Program-made: the position numbers and the translations under genes
In this document: positions 42,233 through 54,444 of the stretch, one piece after another
Position numbering within the stretch: position 1 is the first letter of the stretch
How the letters are laid out: each line of letters starts with the position of its first letter
Assembly (NCBI RefSeq): GCF_024868665.1
Contig: NC_079914.1
Location: 4,421,859 to 4,485,858, forward strand
DNA length: 64,000 nt
Direction of reading: 5' to 3'
Source: Triplophysa rosa
Taxonomy: Eukaryota > Chordata > Actinopteri > Cypriniformes > Nemacheilidae
Notes under the pieces: model-generated
What the model was told of the DNA's origin: nothing
Database searches by the model: none
The model's input: the letters and a program-made list of their open reading frames with translations, nothing else

Positions 42233-43822
42233 AATACGTTAGATTGATAGTCATGCTGACTGACACAAAATGGAAATTGGTGTCCATGAACATGAATAAA
42301 CAGATTACAGTTTGTGGCAAAGTCACGAATTCCCATGGGACTGTGTTGTGTAGTAATAATACAATTGATATTTATTGCGTTTGTATTTTGTTTGTATGAT
42401 ATTTATAAGGCGCACTTGCATTATTTTTGAACCTTAAAAGGTTCAATGACAAATATTTGTGGGTAATAAACATATTTTTCAAAATGTTTACTTTTATATT
42501 CCACAAACAAATGAGTCATTCTGTTTTGGGTTTTTTTGAGCAAAATATTCCTCTAGCAATGAAACTCAAGTTGAAATGGATCAAACGAAGGCAAAGACGA
42601 ACAGAAAAGTGGAAAGTCCTGTGGCGATGGAACACGGAGAGGGAAATTTGGCAGGCGCAAAGGCCGAGGCGCCTAAATAACTCATGGCCGGTTTGTTCAG
42701 CCGCGAGACCCACGAGGGCTCGGAGGGCGATAACAGGAGAACAGAAAAAGCAAAGGGGAGAGTCGGTCTTCATCTGAGACCTCATTACATTTTGCCAGCT
42801 CTGTGTGTGTGAAGGTGATGGTAGGGAAATGTCTGTCGCGGTGAGAAAGGTTCAATCAGACCGGTCCCCCGTGGGTTTCAAAATGCATTTCCAACAGGTG
42901 ACAAAGTACAGGTGCCCTCTTTGACTTGTAATTCAGAACATTAATCCTTTGGGTCGGCTGCGGCGGGGTGCAAGATCACTGCAAATAGAAAAGGCAGCAC
43001 ATTGAACTTGAGACAGGCAGAGTAATGGAGAACACAACATGACTATCAAAGTTCGAACAGAATAAAATAAGTGAATGACAAATAAGCATGTCTAAAATCA
43101 TAAAGGCCATATTTAAAGGGGTCATATGACACGGCTAAAAGGAATATTATCATTTGTTTTAGATGTAATGCAATGTGTAGAATTGAAGAATCTGCTCTTT
43201 CCAGTAATTCAATAAAAGGAGAAAAGTAATAAAAGTCCAAAACCAATTTAAGTAGCATCATGGCAATGCTACTGCAGCAAATTAGAATAAACTGCGTTCA
43301 TATGCATCATGTGGCAAGTTAAAAAAGTATATCTGTGGCCGCTTCGTAGGCGTGCTGAGACTGCAGAGATTATATCTCCCGAGCTACTAAACATTTTCAC
43401 GTTTTCCTGATACGCGGATGTTCCTCAAAAACTTCAGCTCGTAATCTTCTAATTCCGTCTCACCAGCTCAAGCTTTCCAAATGTACACTGTTTGACGTTG
43501 GTGAACGCCAAACAAGACAGGATATAATATGCAAGCAGTTGGTAACGCAACAAACCAAATCCCCGGTCGCCGCCCATGAAATAAACTCGCAGATCTGGAG
43601 AGGCTCTCAGCTTTGTCTTCCTTCAAAACCAAAGAGCTGTGTTGTCACAAGTGTCCAGATGGTTCCATGCGAAGAGGCGCATCGAAGAGAGGCTTGAGAC
43701 CGGACGATCCAAGTGGGAATTCTCCTCGATATCCTTAGCTTTACTTTGATTTGGTGTGATTTCAGAGGGACGTATGGTGTTATTAAAGGACTAGGCAAAT
43801 TAAAAACACAATTTCTTTGATT
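42233..43822. other. Anonymous DNA with one MITE end
   Basis: 43118-43140 reads TTTAAAGGGGTCATATGACA, the start of a familiar cyprinid MITE, but I cannot place its other end. 42560-42980 is GC-balanced and repeat-free, possibly unique. No gene is seen. Confidence 0.35.
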
Positions 43823-43976
43823 CATTTGGGGGACATGTTTTCCATCATCCAAAGCGACTTGAAGTGCATTAAAAATATATTTTATAAACTTGTGTTTTCA
43901 CTGGGAATTGAATCCTGGACCACTACATTGTGAAAGTCATGCTCTACCAGTTGATCTACAAAACACACTGTTTTTT
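43823..43976 (-). mobile_element. tRNA-derived SINE, full head and worn tail
   Basis: On the minus strand there is an A box TAGATCAACTGG (43947-43958) and, 31 bp on, a B box GGATTCAATTCC (43904-43915), as in internal RNA polymerase III promoters. The tail reads GCACTTCAAGTCGCTTTGGA and on toward a CCAAATGAAT end, a typical cyprinid SINE tail. Both boxes are mutated, so transcription is doubtful. The tail fragment at 6645-6690 is of the same type. Confidence 0.8.
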
Positions 43977-44093
43977 TCTTCATCCCTGGCACCTTAGCAG
44001 AAAGAAGGTCATCTGACCATGTCTTTTGAGAATGAAGAACGTAAATTTAATCCCCAGATTATAGTGATCAGAAGGGTAATTTATTTAAATACA

Positions 44094-44132
44094 TACACGC
44101 ACGCACACACACACACATACACACACGCACAC
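44094..44132. repeat. (CA)n microsatellite
   Basis: CA dinucleotides interrupted by CG and TA steps. Confidence 0.9.
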
Positions 44133-44681
44133 AAATATCTTTCGGTATGATTCATTGTTATGCCATATGGCTAAATAAATAAATAAAAATAACACACAGA
44201 TATACAGAAGTTTTTCCTTTTGTATCATTTATTTCTTTGCATGCATTATTATTAGGAAAGTATTTTTTCTCATGATCAAGAAACAACATGTTTGAACTTT
44301 TCTTGCTAGTCACGCACAGGAGCACTTGTACAGATGAGATGAAAACATAATGGTCTGCTTGAACCATGTTTGCTTCTTCAGAGAAAGAGTCTTCTAGAAA
44401 TTTTGGAGGTTGATTTGTAGTTCACCTGCAAACCAAAATAAAGTATGACTAAAAGATTAACCAACAGAAGAATACATGCATCAAGCGTCACCAAAAGCTT
44501 CCATTAGACATCTTTAGGTCACATCCCTACTGAAAAAAAAGCAATAGAAACCATCACAGAAATTCTAATGGTTTCCATTAAAATACCATTACAAATTCCT
44601 TTTTTGTAGTGTGCTTTTGGCATTATTGTAATGGGATTCATCTGTCCGAAAACACCCCACCAATCTAAATTTGTCACATAT
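44133..44681. other. Anonymous AT-rich DNA
   Basis: No gene or repeat boundary is recognised. Confidence 0.35.
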
Positions 44682-44894
44682 CACGCTAAAACAATGCTGG
44701 GTTATTTCAACCCATCGTTGGGTCAAATATGGACAAACCCAAAGGTTGGGTTATAATAATCCAGAATGTGGTTATATTTCACCCAAAAATGGGTTAAAAC
44801 AACCCAGCATGGGTTAATTTATAACCCAATGGCTGGGTTTGTCAATTTTTGATACACGTTGGGTTGAAATCACCCAAAGTTTTTTTTTAGAGTA
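44682..44894. mobile_element. AACCCA/TGGGTT-family MITE
   Basis: The left side reads CACGCTAAAACAATGCTGGG and the right side ends CACCCAAAGTTTTTTTTAGA. TTGGGT and AACCCA blocks alternate through the interior. The ends are worn versions of those of the copy at 35094-35295. Confidence 0.75.
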
Positions 44895-46267
44895 TACCTG
44901 TAGACACCATTAAAACAATACAATACCCATTATACCCATTTAATCCATTAAATTCCATTTGGTTTTTGTAGGGTTCTGTTGTTTTTCAGGAGGGATCTTG
45001 GACCAATTTTGACTTCAGTATTGGTTCTCTGAGAGCCTGAAACTTCATACTTATGATGAATTTAGATTCACGTCGCAGTCTTAGAATTCCTGGTGGCTTC
45101 ACAACAAATTCTGGACAAATCTTTTGCAGTTAGTTTGTGCCCTTTCTTCGCAGCATACTGTACTTTTCGTATTTGTTGACACTGTAATGCAAAGCATTCT
45201 CACTATCACCATCTGTGTTTGAAATGTAAAATTGAAGGTTATTACGACGGCTGATATCAAATGACATCAGATTCAAATTATAAATCATTATTTTAAAATC
45301 AATTCATATTTGCCTAATATTTAAGCATATACTATAGACCACTTTGGAAGACGCAAACAATGCTGGTCCAGAAGAACTTTCTGTTTCAGTTTTTTAACAC
45401 TACCCAAACGTTTGAACATATACAACCAACAGAACATTTATAACTGTATCAAAATGTTAAACAAACAAGATTAAATTATGTGTAGGAAAACAATGAAACT
45501 AGACGTGCTTCTGGATCAGTGTTTACATCTTGTGAAGTGGTCTTCATCATGTACAACATACTGTAATGCACTGTAGTAAAGTGAAAGCTAAAACCTCAAG
45601 ATATAAGTCAGATTTTAAATGGTGGTATGCTGTTTTTGATTTACTGAACTGTCCAATATGTCGGGTATTAAATCACCTAATGATAAATTCATCACTGCTT
45701 GGGTACCACAGCAATGTAATATCACACAAAAATCTGTTTGCAGCCCTGAACGAGTGTCTTGTCTGGTAAGATCTTGCTGTAGTCGTCTTACATCCATATA
45801 ATCAATTTAAAATGTGGCGTGAAAGCAGACCAGCCTCATCCTGCAAGAGTGTCGCAGTAATCTGACTTCTCATATTGAAGCAATTACGGCTAAATGGAGT
45901 TACTGGGACACGTGTGATAAGAAAGACAGCAGGTGTCAACAAGTTACATTGGTAATGTAATATTCCGATTTTTTTTACTTTTGAACTAATGCAAAGTGCT
46001 TATTAGAGTGATAGTGGGCTTTTGAAAAGCAAACCCATTGATTTTTTTTATTAAGTGTCTCAATGGAAACCAGTTGAGCAGAAATGCTGTTTGGGTTCAG
46101 TGAAGTTATGTATTTGTGACTACAAAAGAAATTTGGACTTAAATGTACAATACGAATGTCTTTGCATTATATACAGTAACAACATAGTAAAGTGGCTTTT
46201 AATATTAATGCAGGTTGCACAAATGCAATTGTCAATTCAAAACACATTATTTATTGTCACGCCACCA
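44895..46267. other. Anonymous AT-rich DNA
   Basis: No gene, RNA or clear repeat boundary is recognised. Confidence 0.35.
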
Positions 46268-46455
46268 AAAGACAGATTGACCCCCATTGACTCCTATAGA
46301 ATGTATTTTCCCTAGTAAATGGGGATGAGATCTGATTGGTTACCGACATTCTTCCAAATATCTTCCATTGTGTTCCGCTGAACTAAGAAATGTGTACAGG
46401 TTTGAAACAACCTGAGGGGAGGGGGGGGGTAAATGATGATGATATCCCTTTAAAG
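46268..46455 (-). mobile_element. AAAGGGATAGTTCACCC-family MITE
   Basis: Read on the minus strand it starts TTTAAAGGGATATCATCATC and contains CAACCTGTAC-like, GAACACAATGGAAGATATTT and AATGTCGGTAACCAATC landmarks, ending at GAGTCAATGGGGGTC. Confidence 0.7.
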
Positions 46456-46856
46456 CCATAGGTTTAACATCCAATCACATTAATGATGTTAGCAAAAATC
46501 AGACAATGCACATGCAACATTCCCACAGTTGTGGTCTTGACCGGTTTTGAAAAAATCCCCAAACCACAAGACAGAGACCAAAGAGAGTCGAGACCGAGAT
46601 GAGACCAAGACCATCAAAAAAATAAGACCTAAATGAGTAAATCTCCATCGTTAATGTAATGAACAATACCTGTGGATATTCTGCTGTGGCACCTGTTCAA
46701 ACTTAAGAGAAAGTGACCTCAAGCATCCATCCACCAGATGTGTAGAATTGCAAAATAGTTTAGAAAGTGATACTTTTTGGGTTGATAGTTTGTTATAAAA
46801 TGCAACAAAATGCAACCCGTTTGAAGTAATACTTCCGCCCAAAACATGTTTCAGCC
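46456..46856. other. Fragment related to the following element
   Basis: 46525-46640 carries GTCTTGACCGG and GAGTCGAGACCGAGATGAGA blocks like those in the element at 46857-48245. It is probably a separate truncated copy. The rest is anonymous. Confidence 0.4.
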
Positions 46857-48245
46857 TAGGGCTGTAGTCAAGTCCATCATTGTCGAGTCCAAGACAAGTC
46901 CAAGACCAGGACTAGTCGAGACCGAGTCAAGTCCGAGTCCAAAGAGGTTCGAGTCCAAGTCAAGTCCAAGTCCAGAGAGGTTCGAGTCCAAGTCAAGACC
47001 GAGTCCAATTGAGACAGTCAAGACAGAGACAGAAAAAAATCATGACTACAAGACCACATACTTAACTATTGATAATTTATGTGACGCAAGAGACAGCATA
47101 TCTTCTATTCTAAGATAATCATTTTCATTATTGTTTGTAATGATCGAAAAGCAGATAAAATAAGGTCATTTTATTTTTACTATATAGGTATAGCACTAAA
47201 GTCACAAAGCCGAAGTGTAACTGTTTATTACTTTTTAAGGAACTTTTTTATCAGCCCTCCTAACAGCAAGGTTGTGCAGCAATGAACACTTTTGTGCGTG
47301 CGTGTGTGTGCGTGCGTGCGTGTGTGTGCGTGCGTGCGTGTGTGCGCCTGCCCTTGCACGTGCGTGTTCGATAGAGGAGCCGCTAGAAGGAGCAGAGGCT
47401 CCACGGCTCGTTTATAAGCACGTCGGTGCCCATCCTTAAATAACATGTTCATCACAATGACAATAAAAATACGATCAATATTATCTTTAATCCCTACTTT
47501 CCAGTCTAAAATACTCAAATGCAATGCTAACTCTGAAACATGGCATTAACTGACCTCTCTTTGTGATGCCTTTGCAGGTGTCTTACGAAATTGGATGTTG
47601 TCCCACATGTTTCGGGGAAAGTTTTGTTGCAAAAAGTTTCCTTTTAAGCGCACTGTCGATACATTTATTATGGTTTGTAAAACCAATCTGTATTATGCCG
47701 CTGCTCGCTGACATCGTGCCTGATGAATGATTGATGCTGGTTCGCGCCGCGGACGAATCATTCATTCGAACCGGTTCTTTCTTTTTAGTGAACCGGTGGA
47801 ACCAGTTCAGCTGAATCGTTCCCGTTTAGCGTCTCCCGTAAACACTTAATATTATCCACAAATTAATTCAGTTCTTCACTTTCTGGCGTGCATGACAGTC
47901 CCGCGGACTTGAACCAATATACCGGAGTTATTTAATTACACCAACAGCACACACTGAACTGCTGTGTGAAGAGAGAACTTATGAGCACGCGCAGCTCTCG
48001 TTCTAGAGTCGGCAACAGTTTTCGGATCATTAGTTTTTGGATCACAAGAATATTGCTCTATCAATGTTTTGTTTTGAAGGAGAAAATAAAACATATATCG
48101 CTGGACTCGGACGAGACCGACTAGAACATTTGCGAGACCAATGACCAAGTCCGAGACAAGTCCGAGTTCAAATACCAATGAGTCCAAGACAAGTCCGAGA
48201 CCATAAAAAAACGTCTCGAGACCGGACTCGAGTACTACAGCACTA
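46857..48245. mobile_element. hAT-like element with GAGTCCAAGTC minisatellites and exact 8-bp duplication
   Basis: The left end TAGGGCTGTAGT and the right end reverse-complemented TAGTGCTGTAGT differ at one position. TTTCAGCC flanks both sides exactly (46849-46856, 48246-48253). Both subterminal regions are made of short repeats of GAGTCCAAG(A/T)CAAGTCC type, including two copies of a roughly 35-bp unit near 46942-47010. A TG/CG-rich tract lies at 47292-47347. No transposase frame is visible, so it is non-autonomous. Confidence 0.9.
47292..47347. repeat. TG/CG-rich microsatellite
   Basis: Alternating purine-pyrimidine repeats of TGCG and TGTG units inside the hAT-like element. Confidence 0.9.
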
Positions 48246-48548
48246 TTTCAGCCCACTGAATATTTAAAAGATGATTTATTTTCATGAGGCAAATTGCATT
48301 AGCAAGTCGAAATCCATCTATACTACTGTGCTTTTTTGATTATACAACCTCTCTTAAGCTCTTACTGTGTTTTACTGTACACAACGGCTTTTATACTGCA
48401 TAATTACCATCCACGCACAGCTGAGGAGTTAGAGAACAAGTCGACTTGTCCAAATCTGAGCTGCAGCGATATCCTCCTCAACAGTCTGGAATGTAAGAAG
48501 GAAATAGGATTACATGGTTTCCAACCTGCCAAAAAAAAATAAATCTAA
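48246..48548. other. Anonymous DNA
   Basis: No gene recognised between the hAT-like element and the SINE. Confidence 0.35.
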
Positions 48549-48826
48549 GGGCAGTTGTGGCCTAATGGTTAGAGAGTCGGACTCGTGACCAGAAAGTTGC
48601 CGGTTCGATTCCCAGGGCCGGTGGGTAACAACTGAGGTGCCCTTGAGCAAGGCACCTTACCCCTACTTGCTCCCCGGGCGCTGCAGTGATAGCTGCCCAC
48701 TGCTCCGGGGGTACGTGTGTTCACTACTCTCTGGATGGGTTAAATGCAGAGGTCACATTTCGTTGCCTTGTACCTTCGTACATGTGCAATGACAATAAAT
48801 TGAATCTAAATCTAAAAAAAAAAATT
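48549..48826 (+). mobile_element. Full-length tRNA-type SINE with conserved central domain
   Basis: The head GGGCAGTTGTGGCCTAATGG contains an A box (TGGCCTAATGG, 48558-48568) and, 33 bp on, a perfect B box (GGTTCGATTCC, 48602-48612). The central block CTGAGGTGCCCTTGAGCAAG is of the type shared by several fish SINE families. It ends in an AATCTA repeat and an A-run. AAATCTAA occurs on both sides (48541-48548, 48808-48815): either a target duplication or tail repeat. It is not a functional tRNA gene; the acceptor stem does not close. Confidence 0.9.
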
Positions 48827-50269
48827 ACAGCTACAATTGTAGGGAACGACAAGGAGGAGCCAGAAAATCCCAAGCAGAGACAAAAAGTACTTTACGTATC
48901 GACAATTCCAGATCTAGCAAGATGATATCAGCCACCCGACACTTGGATACTGACCCAAAGATGCTTCACGGGATGGAAGCGGCACTTAAGGAGCTAAGGA
49001 GATGTGAAGACGGGCCCACTAGAAGAGCCGAAGTCTGGTTCATGAGAAACCAAGCCAAATCTTTCCAAACAGCTGGGCAGCATATGTCATACGCCAATCC
49101 AGGAAGGAACCGGTATTATGAATAAGGGCTGGGAAAAAGAATGCAACGACTGCTCAACAGGGGCAACGTGAATGGTTGAGAAATCTCATGAGTCGTAAAA
49201 CTTTAATTAAAGATTTCACAGCGAAGTTCTGGTGATGAGCAAGCCGAGGATAAAAAGGGTGGGCACCGTGCCCGGAAAGATAAGGAGGGATAACGGGAGA
49301 GAAGAGTTGATGATGGAAATGACAGGAGAGATGAAGGAGGGGGTCAGGGAGGCTGGAGATAGTGGCGTAGAGTCATTAGTCAAATGAAACGAGTTTCATC
49401 GGCTCGTCCAAAATGCCACAAACAAATTATGCAAGTTTCTCATCTCTGCAGAAACATTACAGGGAATGACAAATGATTCAACGTAACGGCAAAGAAAATG
49501 GTACAGACGGATAAGAAAAAGAGGGATAAAAATATCCCACAATCCCTTCAAAATGTTTACCTTATCGCATGACCTGCACACGTGTGTATTTATATAAATA
49601 AAGATGCACATCTGAGGGAAATTCGCAGCCTTCCCGGGCCGCTGGATGCATGAATAATCCAGATTATAAAATGAGTACATATTTCCATACGGATCACAGC
49701 CGGTTTTATTATGTTTAGCTATTCGGCTGCGAGGCGAGACGCCGCTCACAGACTGGCCTATTTTCTTCGAGAGCTGAGCAGGAGGCATCAGTGATTTTTG
49801 GTCTGACTTACAGTTCCCAAACAGAGACTTCAACCCTCTTAAACCCGTACTCACTGGAAGCTCTCGAAATCCTCACCGCGGAGATTCAAGCACGACTCTC
49901 TTGTGATTTCTCATCCTATTACCCTAATAGCAACCTCACTAAACAACTTGAATTTTTCTTGGATCCCTCCTCAACTGTTACACTGAGGTTTAAGTGCCCA
50001 GGCGTTTTGTACGGAGCATCAACAATGACATTTCTGCCTTTTTGGTGCTGAAAATCTCGAGGTAAACAGCTGAGGGAGATGATTGTTATCTTGTCAAGTG
50101 TGCTAGTGTCTGAAGTGCACACTCTTGCCTGTATGTTAGGCGCTACAAAATATGAAGAACGGATGGATGTGAATTGTAATCGTTCTGTATATCTATTCTT
50201 TGTACTGCCAGGAAGCAACAGGCAAATTTGGATTGTTCTTGTAAAAGGACGAGGCATAACAGTACCCAA
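48827..50269. other. Repeat-poor, GC-balanced DNA, candidate conserved non-coding
   Basis: Apart from an A-run there are no repeats. Composition is balanced, and octamer- and homeobox-like words occur (CAAATTATGCAAG near 49422). No frame has splice support or a recognisable domain. This texture is typical of vertebrate regulatory deserts, but conservation cannot be tested here. Confidence 0.35.
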
Positions 50270-50349
50270 GTAACGTATTTAGTTACTTTTTATAGAGTAA
50301 CTCAATATTGTAACTAGTTACTTTTAAAAGTAACTTTCCCCAACACTGC
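50270..50349. mobile_element. Truncated CAGTGTTGGGTAA-family MITE
   Basis: The right side reads GTAACTAGTTACTTTTAAAAGTAACTTTCCCCAACACTG, matching in kind the end of the element at 26504-26979; the left part is missing. Confidence 0.7.
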
Positions 50350-51432
50350 ATATAAGTTAAGTTTGAAGAAGTGCACAGATGCAGATATTATAACTGAGTA
50401 GGCCGAGTAGAAATGTTAGTGGGGCTGAAGCCTCTCTAAAAATAGCCTAGCGACGCCCATGGTCCTGTTCAGTATAATCTTACAAAAATATAATTTTCTC
50501 TCAAGCACAACTGTAGTTTTACATTTTATTAAGAAAATATAAGTGGTGCTGGTCCATGCAAAGTCACCCTCAAGATGATAGAGTTCCATGTAGCATTACA
50601 ATATATTGTTTCATCTTATGGGACATTACGTTGTGGTAATTGTTTATCCGTTTTATTAATAAAATAAAAACTTTTGTTAAATTGGATGTACCCGATCCTC
50701 TTATGCAAAGTTGTACTAATAAGACCCAACTCTTAAGGTCACATTGAAAGTATTGCCATTTCTCCTCCCAAAACTGGGCTATGTTATAAGAAGCAGAGTG
50801 CTAATGATGAGCATTCGCACAGGCACATCGCAGCTAGGGCTGATTAGATGCCACCATCGTTTAACACAACGGCCACTGACATTTCTCGGGGCTGAGGAGA
50901 GGGGAAAAGTCGAGGCGAGCTTTAAGAACCTTCGGCAAGTTAGTATTGTGCAAATTATGGCTAATTACTCCTCCCTGCTGCCTGCGCTCATTAGCCAAGA
51001 CAAAGGGCACATCCCGCTGACAGTCAAATTACTGCTGGCATCATTGACATCACCTTTTAAAACCAATTAAATAAAGCAAGGATGGGTAAGACAGGTTATG
51101 AAGTGTTGCGGAGTGACCGGCTACTGTTTCCGAGCGCTTCATCTTCCCCAATCAATCTCAAAAATGATGTATGGCAAATTTTGACGTTAAGATAGAGGCG
51201 ACCATTCCTGTGAGGGAAAACTACATTTGGTAGCTGTGTGAATTATTACTCTTTCGGGCAGCACTCTTGACTCAACTCTTTGTGCACAAATTTCAGGATA
51301 ACATCAATGCTTATTTTCAGAGAACTAATGGGAACAAAGGGGGAGTTGATAGCTGTACTATACGATGTTAGTAGGTTAAAGGTTGTTTTAAATATGAAAA
51401 TGAAACTGAGATGAAGCCTTGTTGGAAGTACG
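50350..51432. other. Candidate conserved non-coding block
   Basis: 50770-51070 is GC-balanced and repeat-free, and packed with homeodomain-type cores (GCTAATTACTCC, GCTCATTAGCC, CAAATTACTGC) and a TGACAG word. It lacks coding potential. Enhancer function is inference. The remainder is anonymous. Confidence 0.35.
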
Positions 51433-51600
51433 TTAAATGGATAGTTTCTGTCATTCATTTATCTGTCATTTATTCAACCTCATGTTGAACATGTATGACA
51501 TGTATGACTTCTTAGGTGGAACACAAGAGAAGATATTTTAAGAAATGTTTCAGTGGTTTTGTGTCCATAAAATGGAAGTCAATGGGGGTTAAGCTTTCGA
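51433..51600 (+). mobile_element. AAAGGGATAGTTCACCC-family MITE, shortened
   Basis: It reads AATGGATAGTTTCTGTCATT, then CTTAGGTGGAACACAAGAGA, GAAATGTTTCAGTGGTTTTG and AATGGAAGTCAATGGGGGTT, landmarks of the family; the mirrored right part is absent. Confidence 0.75.
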
Positions 51601-54444
51601 AACCTTCGGATGTATGTTTTTCCATTAAGTAAATAAAGCACATTTCTGAGAAGTACCTCAAGTGGACTATAAGTACACTACTTCAAGTTCACTACTTAAA
51701 CTTATTTTTTTCCTACATATTTACTTTAAATAATGCCGTGGTATTACATGGTAATATATTGATAGGCTCTAATAAACCCATTGTTATTGACAAGATTACA
51801 CAATGCCTGTCACATCTCTTATGCCTAAACTTGGATGACTGTCTGAAAGAAAGAAACCCAACAGTCCTCCATTGATCTCAGCTACCATCCATCAAGCTAT
51901 TTGATAGTAATTGTTGATGAGAATTTGAAGAGTGCTTTCCTCTTTGTTGCTTATGGTACAGACAATCAATTTCTTCATAAGATTACATTTTGAAGCTTGT
52001 ACAGATTTTGCAAACATTTCAGACGCTTTGTGCCATATACTCATTTATTTGTTTGTTTGCTTTGCCTTATTTTACCGCGAGCACATCATGCCTCTGCCCT
52101 TGACAACTGAGGACACAGAAGATACATTTCGCACTGGCCTCCTGGCCGCATCCGAAGGGTTTCTGTTGTGTAAAGAAGCGTTTCGCTCTATTCAGCTGTC
52201 ACAGTCTAAACTAAGTGAAATCCATTTAACAACAAGAACGTTCAATGTGAACACACATTCGTGTGACAGAGACGGCTAGCATAATCCATACAACTTTAGC
52301 CTTTGTACTACGGGTAAGGATTCTTAAAATTCATTGTGCGCTGCTCACAAATTCATGTAAGCTGGGATGGGGGATTACATTATCAGTTTATTCTCTGAGG
52401 TTGCTAAGAAACCCAACCGTATTTAAAGTTCCTCGAGAGCGCCTGAAGGGCAAATCTTGGGAACGCCGCCATCAATAACCCTCCTCCCACTTTTACCTCT
52501 CGGTCTTCATTTGTCTGGCCCACATAAACCAAGAGGATTTAGATAAATCAATATTCCAATGATTCACAATCTGGATAGCAATGACGTCACGTAGACTGGC
52601 AACGATGACCAATTGAATGCTAAATTGCACTCGCGTGATTCGACAGCCTAAGAGGAAGAGAAGAAGATGGGCTCTTTCATCAGTTGATAGACTTCCCTTG
52701 GCTTCCCGGCGACTCCTGAGAGCCAGACCAACTGCGGTGTCCAGACTTCCAGCCATTAATTGCTGATGTTTACACTTTCCTCCCAGTCTCATTTTTAGAG
52801 CAAATGATCACTTGAACTCCCACCAAATTGTGAAAATGGAGGCTGACTTCGCAAATACCAATTTGCTAATTAGCCAAACTCTTTCAACATCGCATTCTGA
52901 AGGGGTGGTGGGTCACCCGCTGCCATATTTATCAGCGCTAATTTGTTGCGAAACAATCGCCGTGCTGCCCTACATTTATTACATCACGACACCTCTGTAA
53001 CCGTTGTTTTTAATATGTCACGACGCGTATACCGGATTAACCTTTTATTCGCCATTTTCTTTCAGATTGCATAACTGAAGAAGCATGGCTGTGGTCCAAA
53101 CTACTGCTTCAGCATTTTTGGCAGCGCAATCATTTTTCGGTGACCCTCTTTGTTCTCTCTGCGTTTTGATTGATGGGTCGCACTTATATGGTACATGACA
53201 AAAGACGCTGTCATTTTTCGGGAGTGGCTGGGGCTTTTTCCCCCAAAGAGCAGCCCATCAGGAGAGCATCGGCACATCCCAGCATGCGTCTTCTAATGAA
53301 TTCCACTCATCTTGACCCGCTTGCGAGTAGCTAGGAAGATCAGGGGATGCCGAGTCTTTTCATATTCTGAGCACTGTGTGCGACACACTTCCCATGAGGA
53401 TGCCACGCTGGGCCAAGTAGAGAGTTGGGCCTCGAGTCACGTTGACGTCTTTGGGAAAAGATAATGAAATGTTTTCATCCTGCGCCTGTCTCCAGGCGTA
53501 ATTCAGTCAGACTGCTTGGAACCCAGTTTAACTTCTTTTCATGCACCTAAAACGTTACTGTAGCGTTTAGATGTGGTTATTTTATTTGTCGGTTCATATT
53601 ACTTGAGCGGACTAATTAATTCGGAACACCAAATCCGTATGCAGAAAAATTCCCCTTCTTATGTTTGTTTTACACATTTTGGCTCATTTAAAAATGCTTT
53701 CAGCTACCAATAAGTCGCTGTTCCCTCTGCTTTTAACACATTTTAAATCCATTTTGTACACTTGGAAATTAAAAAAAAAATTGAGTATGTTCCAAATTGA
53801 GCCAAATTGGTATGTTAGACACTATTATCACACTAATTACAATGGTTTGTTGCCGGTAACTCACCATCAAGAACACTGCGGGATAACAATACTGCAGACG
53901 TTTGACTCGAATGAACCATTCAAACTTCCCCTCTCTCTCTTTCGAGTGCCTGCGTGGACACATTGACAGCCAAAAAGACATGTGTGCATTGACGTCATGT
54001 TTTGACGATGCTCTGCGAACTCATCAGTGCCAATTAGTTCTGCTCTGACTGGATGCACAGATAGCAATTATTGCCTCTCTCTCACTGGAAACTGACAACC
54101 AAGATGAGGCGGCTTGATAAAGAATCCAGTGAAATGTTTCATGACACCGATGCAGAGTGTAAGAGAGGTATATTAACATATGCCAGCCAGGACGTAAATC
54201 CAAATTACTGTATGAATCTTGAATTCAGTGTATAATTTATTAGTGAAAATCAACAGAGTTCTGACATTGGGAAATATTAATAATTAAACCTCATATTACT
54301 GTGTTTTTAATTCAGCTAAGATTGCTAATGAAACCATTTTGTACATTTTATGGCATGTCTTATGGAAAATGTGCAATAATACTATTTACTTTGTATACCA
54401 TGTATTTTGTATTTTTTTCTTTCTATACAGTTTTCTTTGATATC
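51601..54444. other. Repeat-poor block with CRE palindromes, candidate regulatory DNA
   Basis: 52080-53540 and 53860-54200 are GC-balanced with almost no simple repeats or MITE ends. Full CRE palindromes TGACGTCA occur at 52582-52589 and 53990-53997. Homeodomain-type words such as TTTGCTAATTAGCC (about 52860) are present. Short frames overlapping the region have no splice sites or domains, so I do not call genes. Confidence 0.35.

Noticed and set aside
46942..47010. Spaced direct repeats resembling a CRISPR array
   Set aside because: Repeats are degenerate, adjacent rather than spacer-separated, and lie inside a hAT-like element in a fish genome.
48549..48625. Possible tRNA gene
   Set aside because: A and B boxes are present but the acceptor stem does not pair, and the sequence continues into a SINE body and A-rich tail.
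49396..49854. 152-residue minus-strand frame
   Set aside because: Low-complexity, hydrophobic composition, no splice sites or domain; lies in a block better explained as non-coding.
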